Below, piece after piece: positions 17,508 through 25,620 of a stretch of 64,000 nucleotides of DNA. This DNA is from Cellulomonas dongxiuzhuiae. Lineage in GTDB: Bacteria > Actinomycetota > Actinomycetes > Actinomycetales > Cellulomonadaceae. The notes under the pieces are model-generated. The model did not search any database and had not been told where the DNA came from. It saw only the letters and a program-made list of their open reading frames with translations. The stretch is taken from assembly GCF_018623035.1 (NCBI RefSeq), contig NZ_CP076023.1, forward strand, positions 310,001 to 374,000, in the 5' to 3' direction. How positions within the stretch are numbered: position 1 is the first letter of the stretch; every line of letters starts with the position of its first letter. Made by a program: the position numbers and the translations under genes.

Positions 17508-18082
17508 CGGCTCTCCTCGGGTACGGGGTGGGCGGCGACGACGAGCCGGTGCGGGCGCCCGTCGTCGTGGTGGTAGCGCGCGGCCAGGTCGAGCACCGCC
17601 GCGGTGAGGTCGTCGGCGAAGGCCGCGCGGTCCGCGGCCGACCGGAACCCGATCTGCGTGTCGATGGTCAGGGTCGACAGCCGCCGCCCCGACGTCCCGG
17701 CGCGCCGTGCCAGCGCCCCGACCTCACGGACCAGCCGTCCGGCCAGCGCGACGAGGTAGCGGGCGGACTCGCGGTCGGCCTCGGCGTCGGGCTCGGCGGC
17801 CGACGCGCTGACGGCTGCGGGCGACACGACGTAGGAGGCGGCGGACGCGCGAAGGACGCGCTCGGTGAGGCCGCCGTGCCGGCGCTCCTCGGCGAGTTCG
17901 ACGAGGCCGTGCGACTCGAGGGCCCGCAGGTGGTAGTTGACCTTCTGGCGCGCGATGCCGACGCGGGCGGCGAGCCCCGCGGCGGACGCCGGGACCACGA
18001 GCTCGCCCAGCAGCCGCGACCGCACGGGGTCCAGCGCGGTGGCGGCCGTGTGCGGGTCCTCGATGACCTCGATATCCCTCAT
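17504..18082 (-). CDS. ArsR-type winged-helix regulator
   Basis: 192 residues. Helix-turn-helix at about 10-80: LDPVRSRLLGELVVPASAAGLAARVG then ARQKVNYHLRALESHGLVEL, the KVNYHLR recognition helix being typical of the large actinobacterial ArsR/SmtB-like family. No metal-binding Cys cluster is visible. The C-terminal half (SLVALAGRLV-type helices) is a dimer or effector region. AAGGAG lies 12 bases before ATG 18082. It overlaps the SRPBCC gene and probably autoregulates through the palindrome at 18099-18118. Confidence 0.85.
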   Translation of the reverse strand: MRDIEVIEDPHTAATALDPVRSRLLGELVVPASAAGLAARVGIARQKVNYHLRALESHGLVELAEERRHGGLTERVLRASAASYVVSPAAVSASAAEPDAEADRESARYLVALAGRLVREVGALARRAGTSGRRLSTLTIDTQIGFRSAADRAAFADDLTAAVLDLAARYHHDDGRPHRLVVAAHPVPEESR

Positions 18083-18098
18083 GGGTCCACGGTGCTCC

Positions 18099-18118
18099 TT
18101 GACAACAATATCTGTCAA
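18099..18118. promoter_or_regulatory. palindromic operator/-35 of ArsR-SRPBCC operon
   Basis: TTGACA-N8-TGTCAA is a perfect 6-8-6 inverted repeat whose arms are also perfect -35 hexamers on each strand. It starts 17 bases upstream of the ArsR-type gene, exactly where an autoregulatory operator would be expected. Confidence 0.55.
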
Positions 18119-18210
18119 TGGTCGGAGGGGTCGGGCTCCTTCCGGTACGGCCGGGTCGTCGGGGCGGCCTTCCCCGAGCCGGAGCGGTGGTTCTCCGGTA
18201 GGACAGGGGC

Positions 18211-19776
18211 ATGCCCGAGGTGAGCCGCGAGGTCGAGGTGACGTTCTCCGCAGACGACGGCGACGAGCTGCCGAGCCTGGCCGCGCTCGCAGGGTCGCCG
18301 GACGACCCCGTGCCGTTGCTCAGCGGCGAGCCGGAGCGGCAGGTGCTGCGCACCACCTACGTCGACACGGCGGACCTGGACCTCGCGCGGCACGGGATCA
18401 CCCTGCGCCGGCGCGTCGGGGGCGAGGGCGGCGGCTGGTTCCTGACCGTCCCGGGCGGCGCGCCCGGAGGCTCGCAGGTCCGTCGGCCGCCGGGGCGTGC
18501 CGGCAGCGCGGTGCCCGACGAGCTGCAGCGGCTCGTGCGGGCACGTACCGGGGGCCGGCTGCTGGCCCCGGTCGCGAGGGTCACGACGGGGCGCACCGTC
18601 CACCGGGTGTTCGACGCGACGGACCGTGTGGTCCTCGAGCTGACGGACGACCGCGTGAGCGCACGCCGGATCCTGCCGGTCGAGGGGTCCGGCGAGGCGG
18701 CGGGCGCCCAGGTCACGTGGCGCGAGATCGCGGTCGTCACGCCGGACGCGGACGGCGAGCGCCTGGCGGCGGTCGCCGGTGCGCTGCGCGAGCGCGGCCT
18801 GACCGAGGGGCCGCGCACCTCCGAGCTCGCCCGCGTCCTGGACGTCGGGACGCCCGCGCCGCACGACGGGCGCCCGTCTCGCGGGCGTCCGACCGGGAGG
18901 AAGTCCTCGACGAGCAGCGTGGTCGTCGCGTACCTGACCGACCAGCTCGAGCAGATCCGGTCCCAGGACCTCCTGGTCCGGCTGGGTGCGCCCGGCAGCG
19001 TCCACAAGACGCGCGTGGCGACCCGGAGGTCGCGCAGCGCCCTGGCGACGTTCCGTGCCGCGTTCGACCCGGACGTCGTCACGCCGCTGCGGGCCGAGCT
19101 CAAGTGGCTCGCGGGGGTCCTGGGCGAGGTCCGCGACGCCGAGGTCATGCGCGCGCGGGTGCGCGACGTCCTCGAGGCGGGATCGGCGGACGCCACGGTC
19201 CCCCCCGCGCCGGCCGGGGTGGACGTGGGGTCCGCCCACGCCGTGGCCCGGACGGCGTTGCTGGCGGCACTCGACGGTGAACGGTACGACCGCCTGCTCG
19301 ACGCCCTCGAGGAGCTCGTGGACGCTCCACCCACGACGGAGCGTGGTGACCGGCGCGCGGGCAAGCAGCTGCGGCGCGGGATCGCGCACGAGTACGACCA
19401 CGTGCGGCGGCTCATGAAGCGCTCGCGGGCCGCGGGCGAGCCCGAGCGACGTGGCCGGCTGCTCCACGACGCACGCAAGGCAGCGAAGCGGACGCGGTAC
19501 GCGGCCGAGCTCGCCGGTGACGTGCTCGGAGCCGACGCCCGCGCCTTCGCCGCGGCGATGGAGAGCCTGCAGGAGGCCCTCGGGGAGTACCAGGACACCG
19601 TCGTGCTGCGGGCGCACCTGCGCGAGCTCGCCGCGGGCACGACCGACCCGGCCGCCGCCTTCACCTACGGTCGCCTGCACGCCCTGGAGGAGGTCCGCGC
19701 CCGGGAGGCCGAGGGCCGGGTGCCGGCCGTCTGGGCCGAGGCCCGCAGGAAGCGCCTGCGCCGCCGGCTGCGCTGA
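18211..19776 (+). CDS. CYTH and CHAD domain protein
   Basis: 521 residues. Residues 1-205 are a CYTH (triphosphate tunnel) domain: REVEVTFSADDG, LRTTYVDTADLDLARHGITLRRR; the usual final Lys of ExExK is Thr here. Residues 230-515 are a CHAD domain with its repeated His/Arg/Lys helices: VHKTRVATRRSRSALATFR, LRRGIAHEYDHVRRLMKRS and RLLHDARKAAKRTRYAAEL. CHAD domains bind polyphosphate, so the protein may process or sense inorganic polyphosphate (family knowledge). TAGGAC plus six bases precedes the ATG. Confidence 0.9.
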   Translation: MPEVSREVEVTFSADDGDELPSLAALAGSPDDPVPLLSGEPERQVLRTTYVDTADLDLARHGITLRRRVGGEGGGWFLTVPGGAPGGSQVRRPPGRAGSAVPDELQRLVRARTGGRLLAPVARVTTGRTVHRVFDATDRVVLELTDDRVSARRILPVEGSGEAAGAQVTWREIAVVTPDADGERLAAVAGALRERGLTEGPRTSELARVLDVGTPAPHDGRPSRGRPTGRKSSTSSVVVAYLTDQLEQIRSQDLLVRLGAPGSVHKTRVATRRSRSALATFRAAFDPDVVTPLRAELKWLAGVLGEVRDAEVMRARVRDVLEAGSADATVPPAPAGVDVGSAHAVARTALLAALDGERYDRLLDALEELVDAPPTTERGDRRAGKQLRRGIAHEYDHVRRLMKRSRAAGEPERRGRLLHDARKAAKRTRYAAELAGDVLGADARAFAAAMESLQEALGEYQDTVVLRAHLRELAAGTTDPAAAFTYGRLHALEEVRAREAEGRVPAVWAEARRKRLRRRLR

Positions 19777-19872
19777 GGAGCCGGTGGTCAGGCGGCTGCC
19801 ACGCGGAACACCGGCCACCTGATCTCCGTGGCGCAGGGCCGGCCGCCCGGCCCGGGCGGCTACCGTGCGCCC

Positions 19873-20316
19873 ATGAGCAACCTCGACGACGTCGGTGAAC
19901 GGGACGGCTGGCGCTGCTGGCTGTGCGACGAGCCGGTCGACCCGGACGCGTCGGTGAACTCCGACCTCGGCCCCAGCGTCGACGCAGGTGTCGTCGCCAA
20001 GGGCAAGAAGGGCGGCGGCGGCACCGAGCGGCTCGCGCACCGGGCGTGCAACACCCGCAAGGGCGCCGTGAAGCCGGTCGTGGCGTGGTCGCCGGAGCTC
20101 TTCGTGGTCGACCCGGCACCCATCGCGGAGACGGTCGAGCGTCTGCGTCGCAAGGGCGGCCGCGAGGTCGTGGCGCGCTGCCCGAGCCGTGCGGACGCCG
20201 ACCAGGCCGCCGACTGGCTGGTCGACCGGCTCTCGCGGTTCGCGCCCGACCTGCGCGTGACGACGCAGGTCGAGCCGGGCGGTGGGCAGTTCCTGCTGGC
20301 GCTGCGCACGGCCTGA
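19873..20316 (+). CDS. small HNH-like zinc-finger protein
   Basis: 147 residues. RDGWRCWLCDEPVDP gives a CxxC pair and RLAHRACNTRKGA gives the His and Cys of an HNH/McrA-like finger; between them a Gly/Lys loop (AKGKKGGGG). The C-terminal part (RCPSRADADQAADWLVDRL) is a separate alpha/beta piece. It could be a nuclease or a DNA-binding protein. TACCGT (19861-19866) plus six bases before ATG 19873 indicates leaderless translation, so the longer upstream frame is not used. Confidence 0.7.
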   Translation: MSNLDDVGERDGWRCWLCDEPVDPDASVNSDLGPSVDAGVVAKGKKGGGGTERLAHRACNTRKGAVKPVVAWSPELFVVDPAPIAETVERLRRKGGREVVARCPSRADADQAADWLVDRLSRFAPDLRVTTQVEPGGGQFLLALRTA

Positions 20317-20361
20317 GCGGTCGTCCTGCGCGCCCCACCGACGACCGCCCCACCCTGTCGC

Positions 20362-20403
20362 GAGAGAGCGATCCAGCTCTCGAGGTGACTGGATCGCTCT
20401 CTC
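20362..20403. terminator. convergent intrinsic terminator
   Basis: GAGAGAGCGATCCAG at 20362-20376 and its exact complement at 20389-20403 form a 15-bp stem with a 12-base loop between the convergent HNH and beta-propeller genes. Its base composition is less G+C-rich than the other terminators in the window. Confidence 0.7.
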
Positions 20404-20421
20404 ACGACCGGGGGGTCGGCG

Positions 20422-21414
20422 TCAGGGGACGGGGATCCGGGAGACCGTGAAGGGCTCCGGCGTGCCGCCGGCCTCCCGTGTCGCGAACTGGCTGTTGACC
20501 ACCAGCAGGTCGCGGCCCGCCCGGGCGATCGTCGTCGGGTCGTCGAACGACGGGTCGGTCGTGCGCGACACGACGGTCCCGGACCTCCAGTCGCGGTCGA
20601 GGTGCACGACCACGACGGACTGCGGGTCGGCCGTCCACTCGGCCGCGAGCAGGCGGTGGCCGTCGAGCAGCAGGCCGTCACCGGCGACGAGCCCACCACC
20701 GAGGTCGATCACCTCGACGCTGCCGTCGGTCAGCCCCACGCGGAACAGCTGCCCGGTCCGCGTCTTCGCGACGACCGCGGTCCGCCCGTCCCGCGAGATC
20801 ACGAGCCCGTTGGCGTTGACGTCCTGGTCGTACGTGAACGCGGTGCCCTCGAACGACACGACCGGCTCCAGCAGCTCCGTGCCCGTCGTCCGGCGCTCGC
20901 GGCCGTCGATCCGGTAGAGCACCGGGCGCAGGGAGTCGGTCACGTACACGTCGCCCCGCGGGCCGACGGCGAGGTCGTTGACGAACGCCGGCGTGCCGTC
21001 CTGCACGACCTGCCACGACCCGGTCAGCTCACGGGTCCGCAGGTCGTAGGCCCACACGCGCCCGGTGGCGCCCCCGGCGACGAGCAGCGTCCGGCCGTCG
21101 ACCTTGAGCCCCACCGCCATCGTGCGGCCGTCCTGCCCACCGGGCAGGAACGGGGTGGCCGTCGGCTCGTCGAGATCGCCGCGGTAGATCGTCCCGTCGG
21201 TCGTGCTGCTGACGTAGAAGTCGTCACCCCGCGCGGCGACGCCCTCGGGGTAGACGTCGTCCGCCGCCGGGCCGAGGGGGTCGAGCAGGTACGTCGTCGG
21301 CCGGTCGGGGCCGTGGCCCGGACCGTGCCCGGGTCCGTGCGCGGACGCCGGGACGGCGGCCACGAGCGTGAGGGCGACGGCGGTGGCGAGGGCGGTCGTG
21401 AGCTTGGAGCGCAT
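20422..21414 (-). CDS. secreted beta-propeller (ScyD/SMP-30-like) protein
   Basis: 330 residues. Signal peptide (MRSKLTTALATAVALTLVAA with cleavage near ASA-H26). The mature N-terminus is a His/Gly/Pro repeat HGPGHGPGHGPD, a possible metal-binding tag. The remaining 290 residues contain repeated propeller blades: PEGVAARGDDFYVSS, MAVGLKVDGRTLLVAGGATG, VNDLAVGPRGDVYVTDSL and ANGLVISRDGRTAVVAKT. It resembles the ScyD/ScyE and SMP-30 lactonase families. GAAGGGG is a good ribosome binding site. Confidence 0.8.
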   Translation of the reverse strand: MRSKLTTALATAVALTLVAAVPASAHGPGHGPGHGPDRPTTYLLDPLGPAADDVYPEGVAARGDDFYVSSTTDGTIYRGDLDEPTATPFLPGGQDGRTMAVGLKVDGRTLLVAGGATGRVWAYDLRTRELTGSWQVVQDGTPAFVNDLAVGPRGDVYVTDSLRPVLYRIDGRERRTTGTELLEPVVSFEGTAFTYDQDVNANGLVISRDGRTAVVAKTRTGQLFRVGLTDGSVEVIDLGGGLVAGDGLLLDGHRLLAAEWTADPQSVVVVHLDRDWRSGTVVSRTTDPSFDDPTTIARAGRDLLVVNSQFATREAGGTPEPFTVSRIPVP

Positions 21415-21645
21415 CGGTGTACCCCTTCGGCGGGGGCGTCCGTCTCACCGGGCGCGGGCCCCCACCGACGCCGGGAGTGCACCGGGAGGAGCGGGACGAA
21501 ACCGGCGCGGCCCCCACAGTAGGGACGGCCCCGAGCGCAGCGCCAGACGTGGCTGGGCCCACGGTCCCGTGCTGGCCCAGGCGTCGTCTGCTCCACCGGG
21601 GGACGATCGGCCGCGACGCGTACCGACCGCACCTACGCTCGGGGC

Positions 21646-22359
21646 ATGGACCCTCAGGGCGCGCTCCGGTACCTGGCCGGGCGTGGCCTGCTGACCGGCC
21701 CGGCGGACCACCGGCGCGTCGAGCGCGTGCTCGTGGACGACGGGTGGACGCCGTGCGGCGCGGGCGACTGGGCGGTGGCGCTGCGGTCGCCCGACGGGAC
21801 GCTGGCCGCGCGCATCAGCCCGTTCGACCCCACCGGCCCGTACTCGGCGGCGATCTACGCGCGGGCGGCGCACACGCGCCAGGTCCCCGCACTGGTGGTG
21901 CACCGACGGTTGACGGGAGGCGGCGACCTGCAGGTGCTCGAGTGGCTCGCGCCGGTCCCCGCCGACGAGGCGACGGTGTTCCAGGAGGCTCTCGCGGAGC
22001 CGCGCCCGGACCTGGCGGAGCTCGCCGCCGTCGTGGACGACGTCCACGCGCAGGCTCGCCGCGAGCTGCCGTGGTGCGGGCCGCTGGACCGCAACCCCGC
22101 CAACGTCATGCGCACCGTGGACGGGCGGCTCGTCGTCCTCGACCTCCTCTACGCGGACGGCCCGGACCTGTACTCGACGGCCGCCTCGGACCCTGACCGC
22201 CTCGTCGCGCTGATCCCGCAGGACGAGCGCCGGTTCATGACCGAGATCCCCCTGGCGACCTCGGGTCCGTGGGACCCGGCGGCCCGTGAGGCGCTGCGTG
22301 CGGCGGTCGCGGCGGCCGACGCGCGACGTGCCCCGGTGCCGGCGGCGGACGAGCCGTAG
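21646..22359 (+). CDS. kinase-like (phosphotransferase fold) protein
   Basis: 237 residues. The order of elements resembles a small aminoglycoside-phosphotransferase/protein-kinase-like fold: LAARISPFDPTGPYSAAIYARAA, LQVLEWLAPVPADEATVF, then PLDRNPANVMRTVDGRLVVLDLLY, where the Asn and Asp occupy the positions of the Brenner and metal motifs. The usual HxD is replaced by PLDRN, so activity is uncertain. TACGCT plus six bases before ATG indicates leaderless translation. Confidence 0.6.
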   Translation: MDPQGALRYLAGRGLLTGPADHRRVERVLVDDGWTPCGAGDWAVALRSPDGTLAARISPFDPTGPYSAAIYARAAHTRQVPALVVHRRLTGGGDLQVLEWLAPVPADEATVFQEALAEPRPDLAELAAVVDDVHAQARRELPWCGPLDRNPANVMRTVDGRLVVLDLLYADGPDLYSTAASDPDRLVALIPQDERRFMTEIPLATSGPWDPAAREALRAAVAAADARRAPVPAADEP

Positions 22360-22392
22360 CCCGCGACGGGCCGGCACCGGGCCGCAGCGTCG

Positions 22393-23256
22393 TCAGGCGG
22401 TCGCGTCGAGACGCTCGAGCTCCTCGCCGCTCAGCTCGAGGTCGGCCGCCAGGACGGAGTCCTGGATCGACGCGGGGCGGGACGCACCGGGGATCGGGAC
22501 GACGACGTCGGCCTGCGCGAGCTCCCACGCGAGGGCCACCTGCTGCGGGCTGACGCCGTGCGCGTCCGCGACCTGCGCGAACGGCGCGAACGCGTCGCCC
22601 AGCCCGCCCGCCTTGCCGATGCCGCCCAGCGGGCTCCACGGCAGGAACGCGATCCCGAGCTCGGCGCACAGGTCGAGCTCCGCCTGCGAGGACCGGAACG
22701 CGGGGGAGTACTGGTTCTGCACGGACGCGAGCCGCCCGCCCAGCACGTCCTGCGCGAGCCGGATCTGCTCCGGGTTCGCGTTGGAGACGCCCGCGAGGCG
22801 GATCGTGCCGGCGTCGAGCAGCTCGACGAGCGCCCCGACCGACTCCTCGTACGGCACCTCGGGGTCGGGGCGGTGGAACTGGTAGAGGCCGATCGCCTCG
22901 ACCCCGAGCCGGCGCGCCGACTCCTGCGCCGCCTTCTTCAGGTACTCGGGCCGGCCGTTGAGCGTCCAGGACCCGTCGCCGGGGCGCAGGTGACCGCCCT
23001 TGGTGGCGACGAGGACGGACGAGGTGTCGCCGCCCCACGTGCGCAGCGCCTCGGCGATGAGCTCCTCGTTGTGGCCGACCTCGTCGGCGTGCAGGTGGTA
23101 GGCGTCCGCGGTGTCGATCAGCGTGACGCCCGCGTCGAGCGCGGCGTGGATGGTGGCGATCGAACGTGCCCGGTCCGGGCGGCCCTCGATGGACATGGGC
23201 ATGCCGCCGAGGCCGATCGCGCTGACCGGGACGTCGGCGATGTGTCGTGTCTGCAT
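22393..23256 (-). CDS. aldo/keto reductase
   Basis: 287 residues in a TIM barrel. DTADAYHLHADEVGHNEELI has the catalytic Asp and Tyr, VLVATKGGH the Lys and YQFHRPDP the His. The C-terminus carries PIPGASRPASIQDSV, the NADPH-binding end. It reduces an unknown carbonyl. Start ATG at 23256 is preferred from the family N-terminus (HIADVPVSAIGLGGMPMS). Confidence 0.9.
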   Translation of the reverse strand: MQTRHIADVPVSAIGLGGMPMSIEGRPDRARSIATIHAALDAGVTLIDTADAYHLHADEVGHNEELIAEALRTWGGDTSSVLVATKGGHLRPGDGSWTLNGRPEYLKKAAQESARRLGVEAIGLYQFHRPDPEVPYEESVGALVELLDAGTIRLAGVSNANPEQIRLAQDVLGGRLASVQNQYSPAFRSSQAELDLCAELGIAFLPWSPLGGIGKAGGLGDAFAPFAQVADAHGVSPQQVALAWELAQADVVVPIPGASRPASIQDSVLAADLELSGEELERLDATA

Positions 23257-23339
23257 GGGTCCATCCCACTGCGCCGCGGGCCCGAGCGCACGCGGGAGGA
23301 GGAGAAGCGCACCCGCCGAAGCTCGGACTCTGTCGAAAA

Positions 23340-23358
23340 AGTAGCCTGCCGGGCTACT
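23340..23358. promoter_or_regulatory. AbiEi operator candidate
   Basis: AGTAGCC-TGCCG-GGCTACT is a perfect 7-5-7 inverted repeat in a locally A+T-rich patch. TACTAT (23355-23360) can act as -10 with TGTCGA (23331-23336) 18 bases upstream, so a protein bound to the repeat would block the promoter of the antitoxin gene. AbiEi antitoxins are known to repress their own promoter by binding inverted repeats (family knowledge). Confidence 0.55.
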
Positions 23359-23393
23359 ATTCCGGTACAGCAGACGGCGAGGAGGTGCCCGAC

Positions 23394-24026
23394 ATGGCCA
23401 ACGTCCAGATCGCGGCACGCCCGATGCGTGCCGTGCGCCCTGCCGACCTGGACGGGGTCTTCGTCAACCCTCGCGCGGTGCTGCGCCAGCGGGCCGCGGC
23501 GGGCAAGGTGCGCAAGATCGCCCATGGCGTGTACGTCGCCGTGCCGGACGACGCCTACGACCCCCAGCGGTGGCGCCCAGCGTTCGAGGCAGCTGCAGGC
23601 GCAGTCGGCACCGCCATGTTCGGCGACCGACGCGCTGTTCTCATGGGGCTGGCCGCCGCGCGGCTGCACCGGGTGGTCCCCCGTGCCCGTGCCCGGGCCG
23701 AGCTGGCGGTCGAGCGTCGCCACGCTCCGGTGAGGCTCGCCGACCGCGAGCACGGCGTCGTGGACTTCGTGCGCCGCGACCTGGACGACCTTGACGTCCA
23801 GCCGATGAGGACCGAGCTCGGCACCATGCTCGTCACGACCCCCGAGCAGACGCTCGTCGACCTCGCGCTGGAGCGCACCGCCGACCCCGCTGACGTCCGA
23901 GAGGCGATGCGCGGACTCGCGCGCAAGGCCGACTGGGGCAAGGTCGAGAAGATCGCCGGCACCCGGCACGGCGGCAAGAAGGCCATGGTCACGCTGCGTG
24001 CCCTCCGCGGTGAGGTCGAGCCTTGA
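23394..24026 (+). CDS. AbiEi-family antitoxin (type IV)
   Basis: 210 residues. The N-terminal winged helix (VFVNPRAVLRQRAAAGKVRKIAHGVYVAV) and the body (AVLMGLAAARLHRVVPRARARAEL, MLVTTPEQTLVDLALE) match AbiEi antitoxins, which repress the abiE promoter and prevent the action of the nucleotidyltransferase toxin AbiEii. GAGGAGGTGCCCGAC gives a strong ribosome binding site. The partner reading frame directly downstream is truncated, so this antitoxin is an orphan. Confidence 0.82.
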   Translation: MANVQIAARPMRAVRPADLDGVFVNPRAVLRQRAAAGKVRKIAHGVYVAVPDDAYDPQRWRPAFEAAAGAVGTAMFGDRRAVLMGLAAARLHRVVPRARARAELAVERRHAPVRLADREHGVVDFVRRDLDDLDVQPMRTELGTMLVTTPEQTLVDLALERTADPADVREAMRGLARKADWGKVEKIAGTRHGGKKAMVTLRALRGEVEP

Positions 24027-24645
24027 GCCTGGCCGACGCCGAGCTGACCTGGGTGAGCAGTTCGGCCCGCTGGTGTGGGACGAGGACCCGCGCACCGCGG
24101 CGGACACCGAGTCGATCTACCTCAACGCCGGCGAGGACGTCACGATCAAGTTCCAGCTCGTCGACACCGCCAACCGGGCCTCCTGGCCCCACGAGGAACG
24201 CGCGATCCTGCAGCGCTACTCCGATGCCCCGGCGGCGGTCCTCAACGTCCCGACGTCCCCAGCGGCCGTGGCGATGAAGCTCAGCGCGTGGGTGGACCGA
24301 CGTACCCCGCGAGACCTGTACGACCTGTGGGCGATGAGCCAGGCCGGGATGATCACCGCCGACGCCATCGACGTCTACCGCCGTTGGGGCCAGAGTGGTC
24401 GTCCGTTCGAGAGCTTCGTGTTCTCGCACCCCCCGACCGATTCCGTGTGGGAGGACGCGCTGGGCCACCAGTGCCGTCTGCGGGCCACGCCCGTCGAAGC
24501 CATCGAGTCGGTCGGCCGCGCGCTGGACGAGCTCCGTGCGATCCAAGGCGGGTACGCGCCTGACCACAGCCCGGAGACCGCTTGGCTGAGCCGGCCCCAG
24601 AGCCGGCGCAGCAGTGTCCCGGTCTCTGGCGCCGACCTGCGCTGA
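24023..24645 (+). pseudogene. AbiEii toxin remnant, truncated and frameshifted
   Basis: A TTG start overlaps the antitoxin stop, and the first residues (MSLADAELTWV) are in one frame, while EQFGPLVWDED and everything after it are in another. The second frame runs to 24645 and keeps the toxin C-terminal half: VTIKFQLVDTANRASWPHEE, AVAMKLSAWVDRRTPRDLYDLWAM. The catalytic N-terminal nucleotidyltransferase motifs (GGT and DxD type) are absent, so a deletion of roughly 100 codons plus a frame change has destroyed the toxin. Family toxins are around 270-300 residues. Confidence 0.7.
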
Positions 24646-24728
24646 GCAGTCACCCGACCGGATCGGGCAGTGACGATCGGGCCGTCGGCCCGGTGACCCC
24701 GGCAGGCTCGAGCGCGGAAGGGAGCACC

Positions 24729-25598
24729 GTGATCGCCTGGCTCAACCGGCTCGTCGACCTCGTCGAGGACGACCTGACCGAGGACCTCGACGTCGTCGCG
24801 CTCGCGGCGACCCTGGGCACGACCGAGTACCACCTGCGTCGGATGTTCTCGTCGCTGGCCGGGATGCCGCTGTCGGAGTACGTGCGGCGGCGGCGCATGA
24901 CGCTCGCCGCGGCCGACCTCGTCGGCGGCTCGGACGACCTGCTGGGCCTCGCGGTGCGGTACGGGTACGGCTCCACGGAGGCCCTCGGCCGGGCGTTCCG
25001 GTCCGTCCACGGCATCGCACCCGCGCAGGCCCGGCGCGACGGTGGCCCCTTCCGCACCCAGCCACGCCTCAGGTTCCGCCTGACCGTCGAAGGAGCACAC
25101 CCCATGGACGTCCGCCTCACCTACCGCCCCGGCTTCCGGCTCGTCGGGCACGCCGCACGCGTGCCGCTGCAGCACCGCGGCGTCAACGCCGCCATCCAGC
25201 GGCACGTCGAGTCGCTCGACCCGGGCGAGCACGTGCGTCTCAAGGCGCTCGGCGACACCGAGCCGCGCGGTCTGCTTGCCGTGAGCGACGACGTCGACCC
25301 CGACGCGCGCGAGGGCACCGAGCTGACCTACCTGCACGGGGTCGCCGTCACGGACGCCGTCGAGGTCCCCGCCGACCTCGACCTGCTGCCCGTCGCCGCG
25401 GGCACGTGGGCCGTCTTCCGGGCCGCCGGTCCCTACCCGCAGACCCTGCAGGGCCTGTGGGCGTCGACCGCGACCGAGTGGTTCCCGTCGAACCCCTGGC
25501 GGCTGCGCCCCGGGCCGTCGGTCGTCGCGGTGCTCGAGCGCGCCGACGACCTCAGCACCGCGACCGTCGAGCTGTGGCTGCCGGTGGAGGCCGACTGA
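24729..25598 (+). CDS. AraC-type regulator with GyrI-like effector domain
   Basis: 289 residues. Two AraC helix-turn-helix motifs fill about 5-105: DLDVVALAATLGTTEYHLRRMF and LGLAVRYGYGSTEALGRAFRSVHG. Residues 120-289 form a GyrI-like domain (MDVRLTYRPGFRLVGHAARVPL, DLDLLPVAAGTWAVFRAAGPYP, WLPVEAD), which binds amphipathic small molecules. Such Rob/BmrR-like hybrids usually sense drugs. GGAAGGGAGCACC precedes GTG 24729. Confidence 0.88.
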   Translation: MIAWLNRLVDLVEDDLTEDLDVVALAATLGTTEYHLRRMFSSLAGMPLSEYVRRRRMTLAAADLVGGSDDLLGLAVRYGYGSTEALGRAFRSVHGIAPAQARRDGGPFRTQPRLRFRLTVEGAHPMDVRLTYRPGFRLVGHAARVPLQHRGVNAAIQRHVESLDPGEHVRLKALGDTEPRGLLAVSDDVDPDAREGTELTYLHGVAVTDAVEVPADLDLLPVAAGTWAVFRAAGPYPQTLQGLWASTATEWFPSNPWRLRPGPSVVAVLERADDLSTATVELWLPVEAD

Positions 25599-25620
25599 GG
25601 GACGGCAGGGTGCCGGCGCG

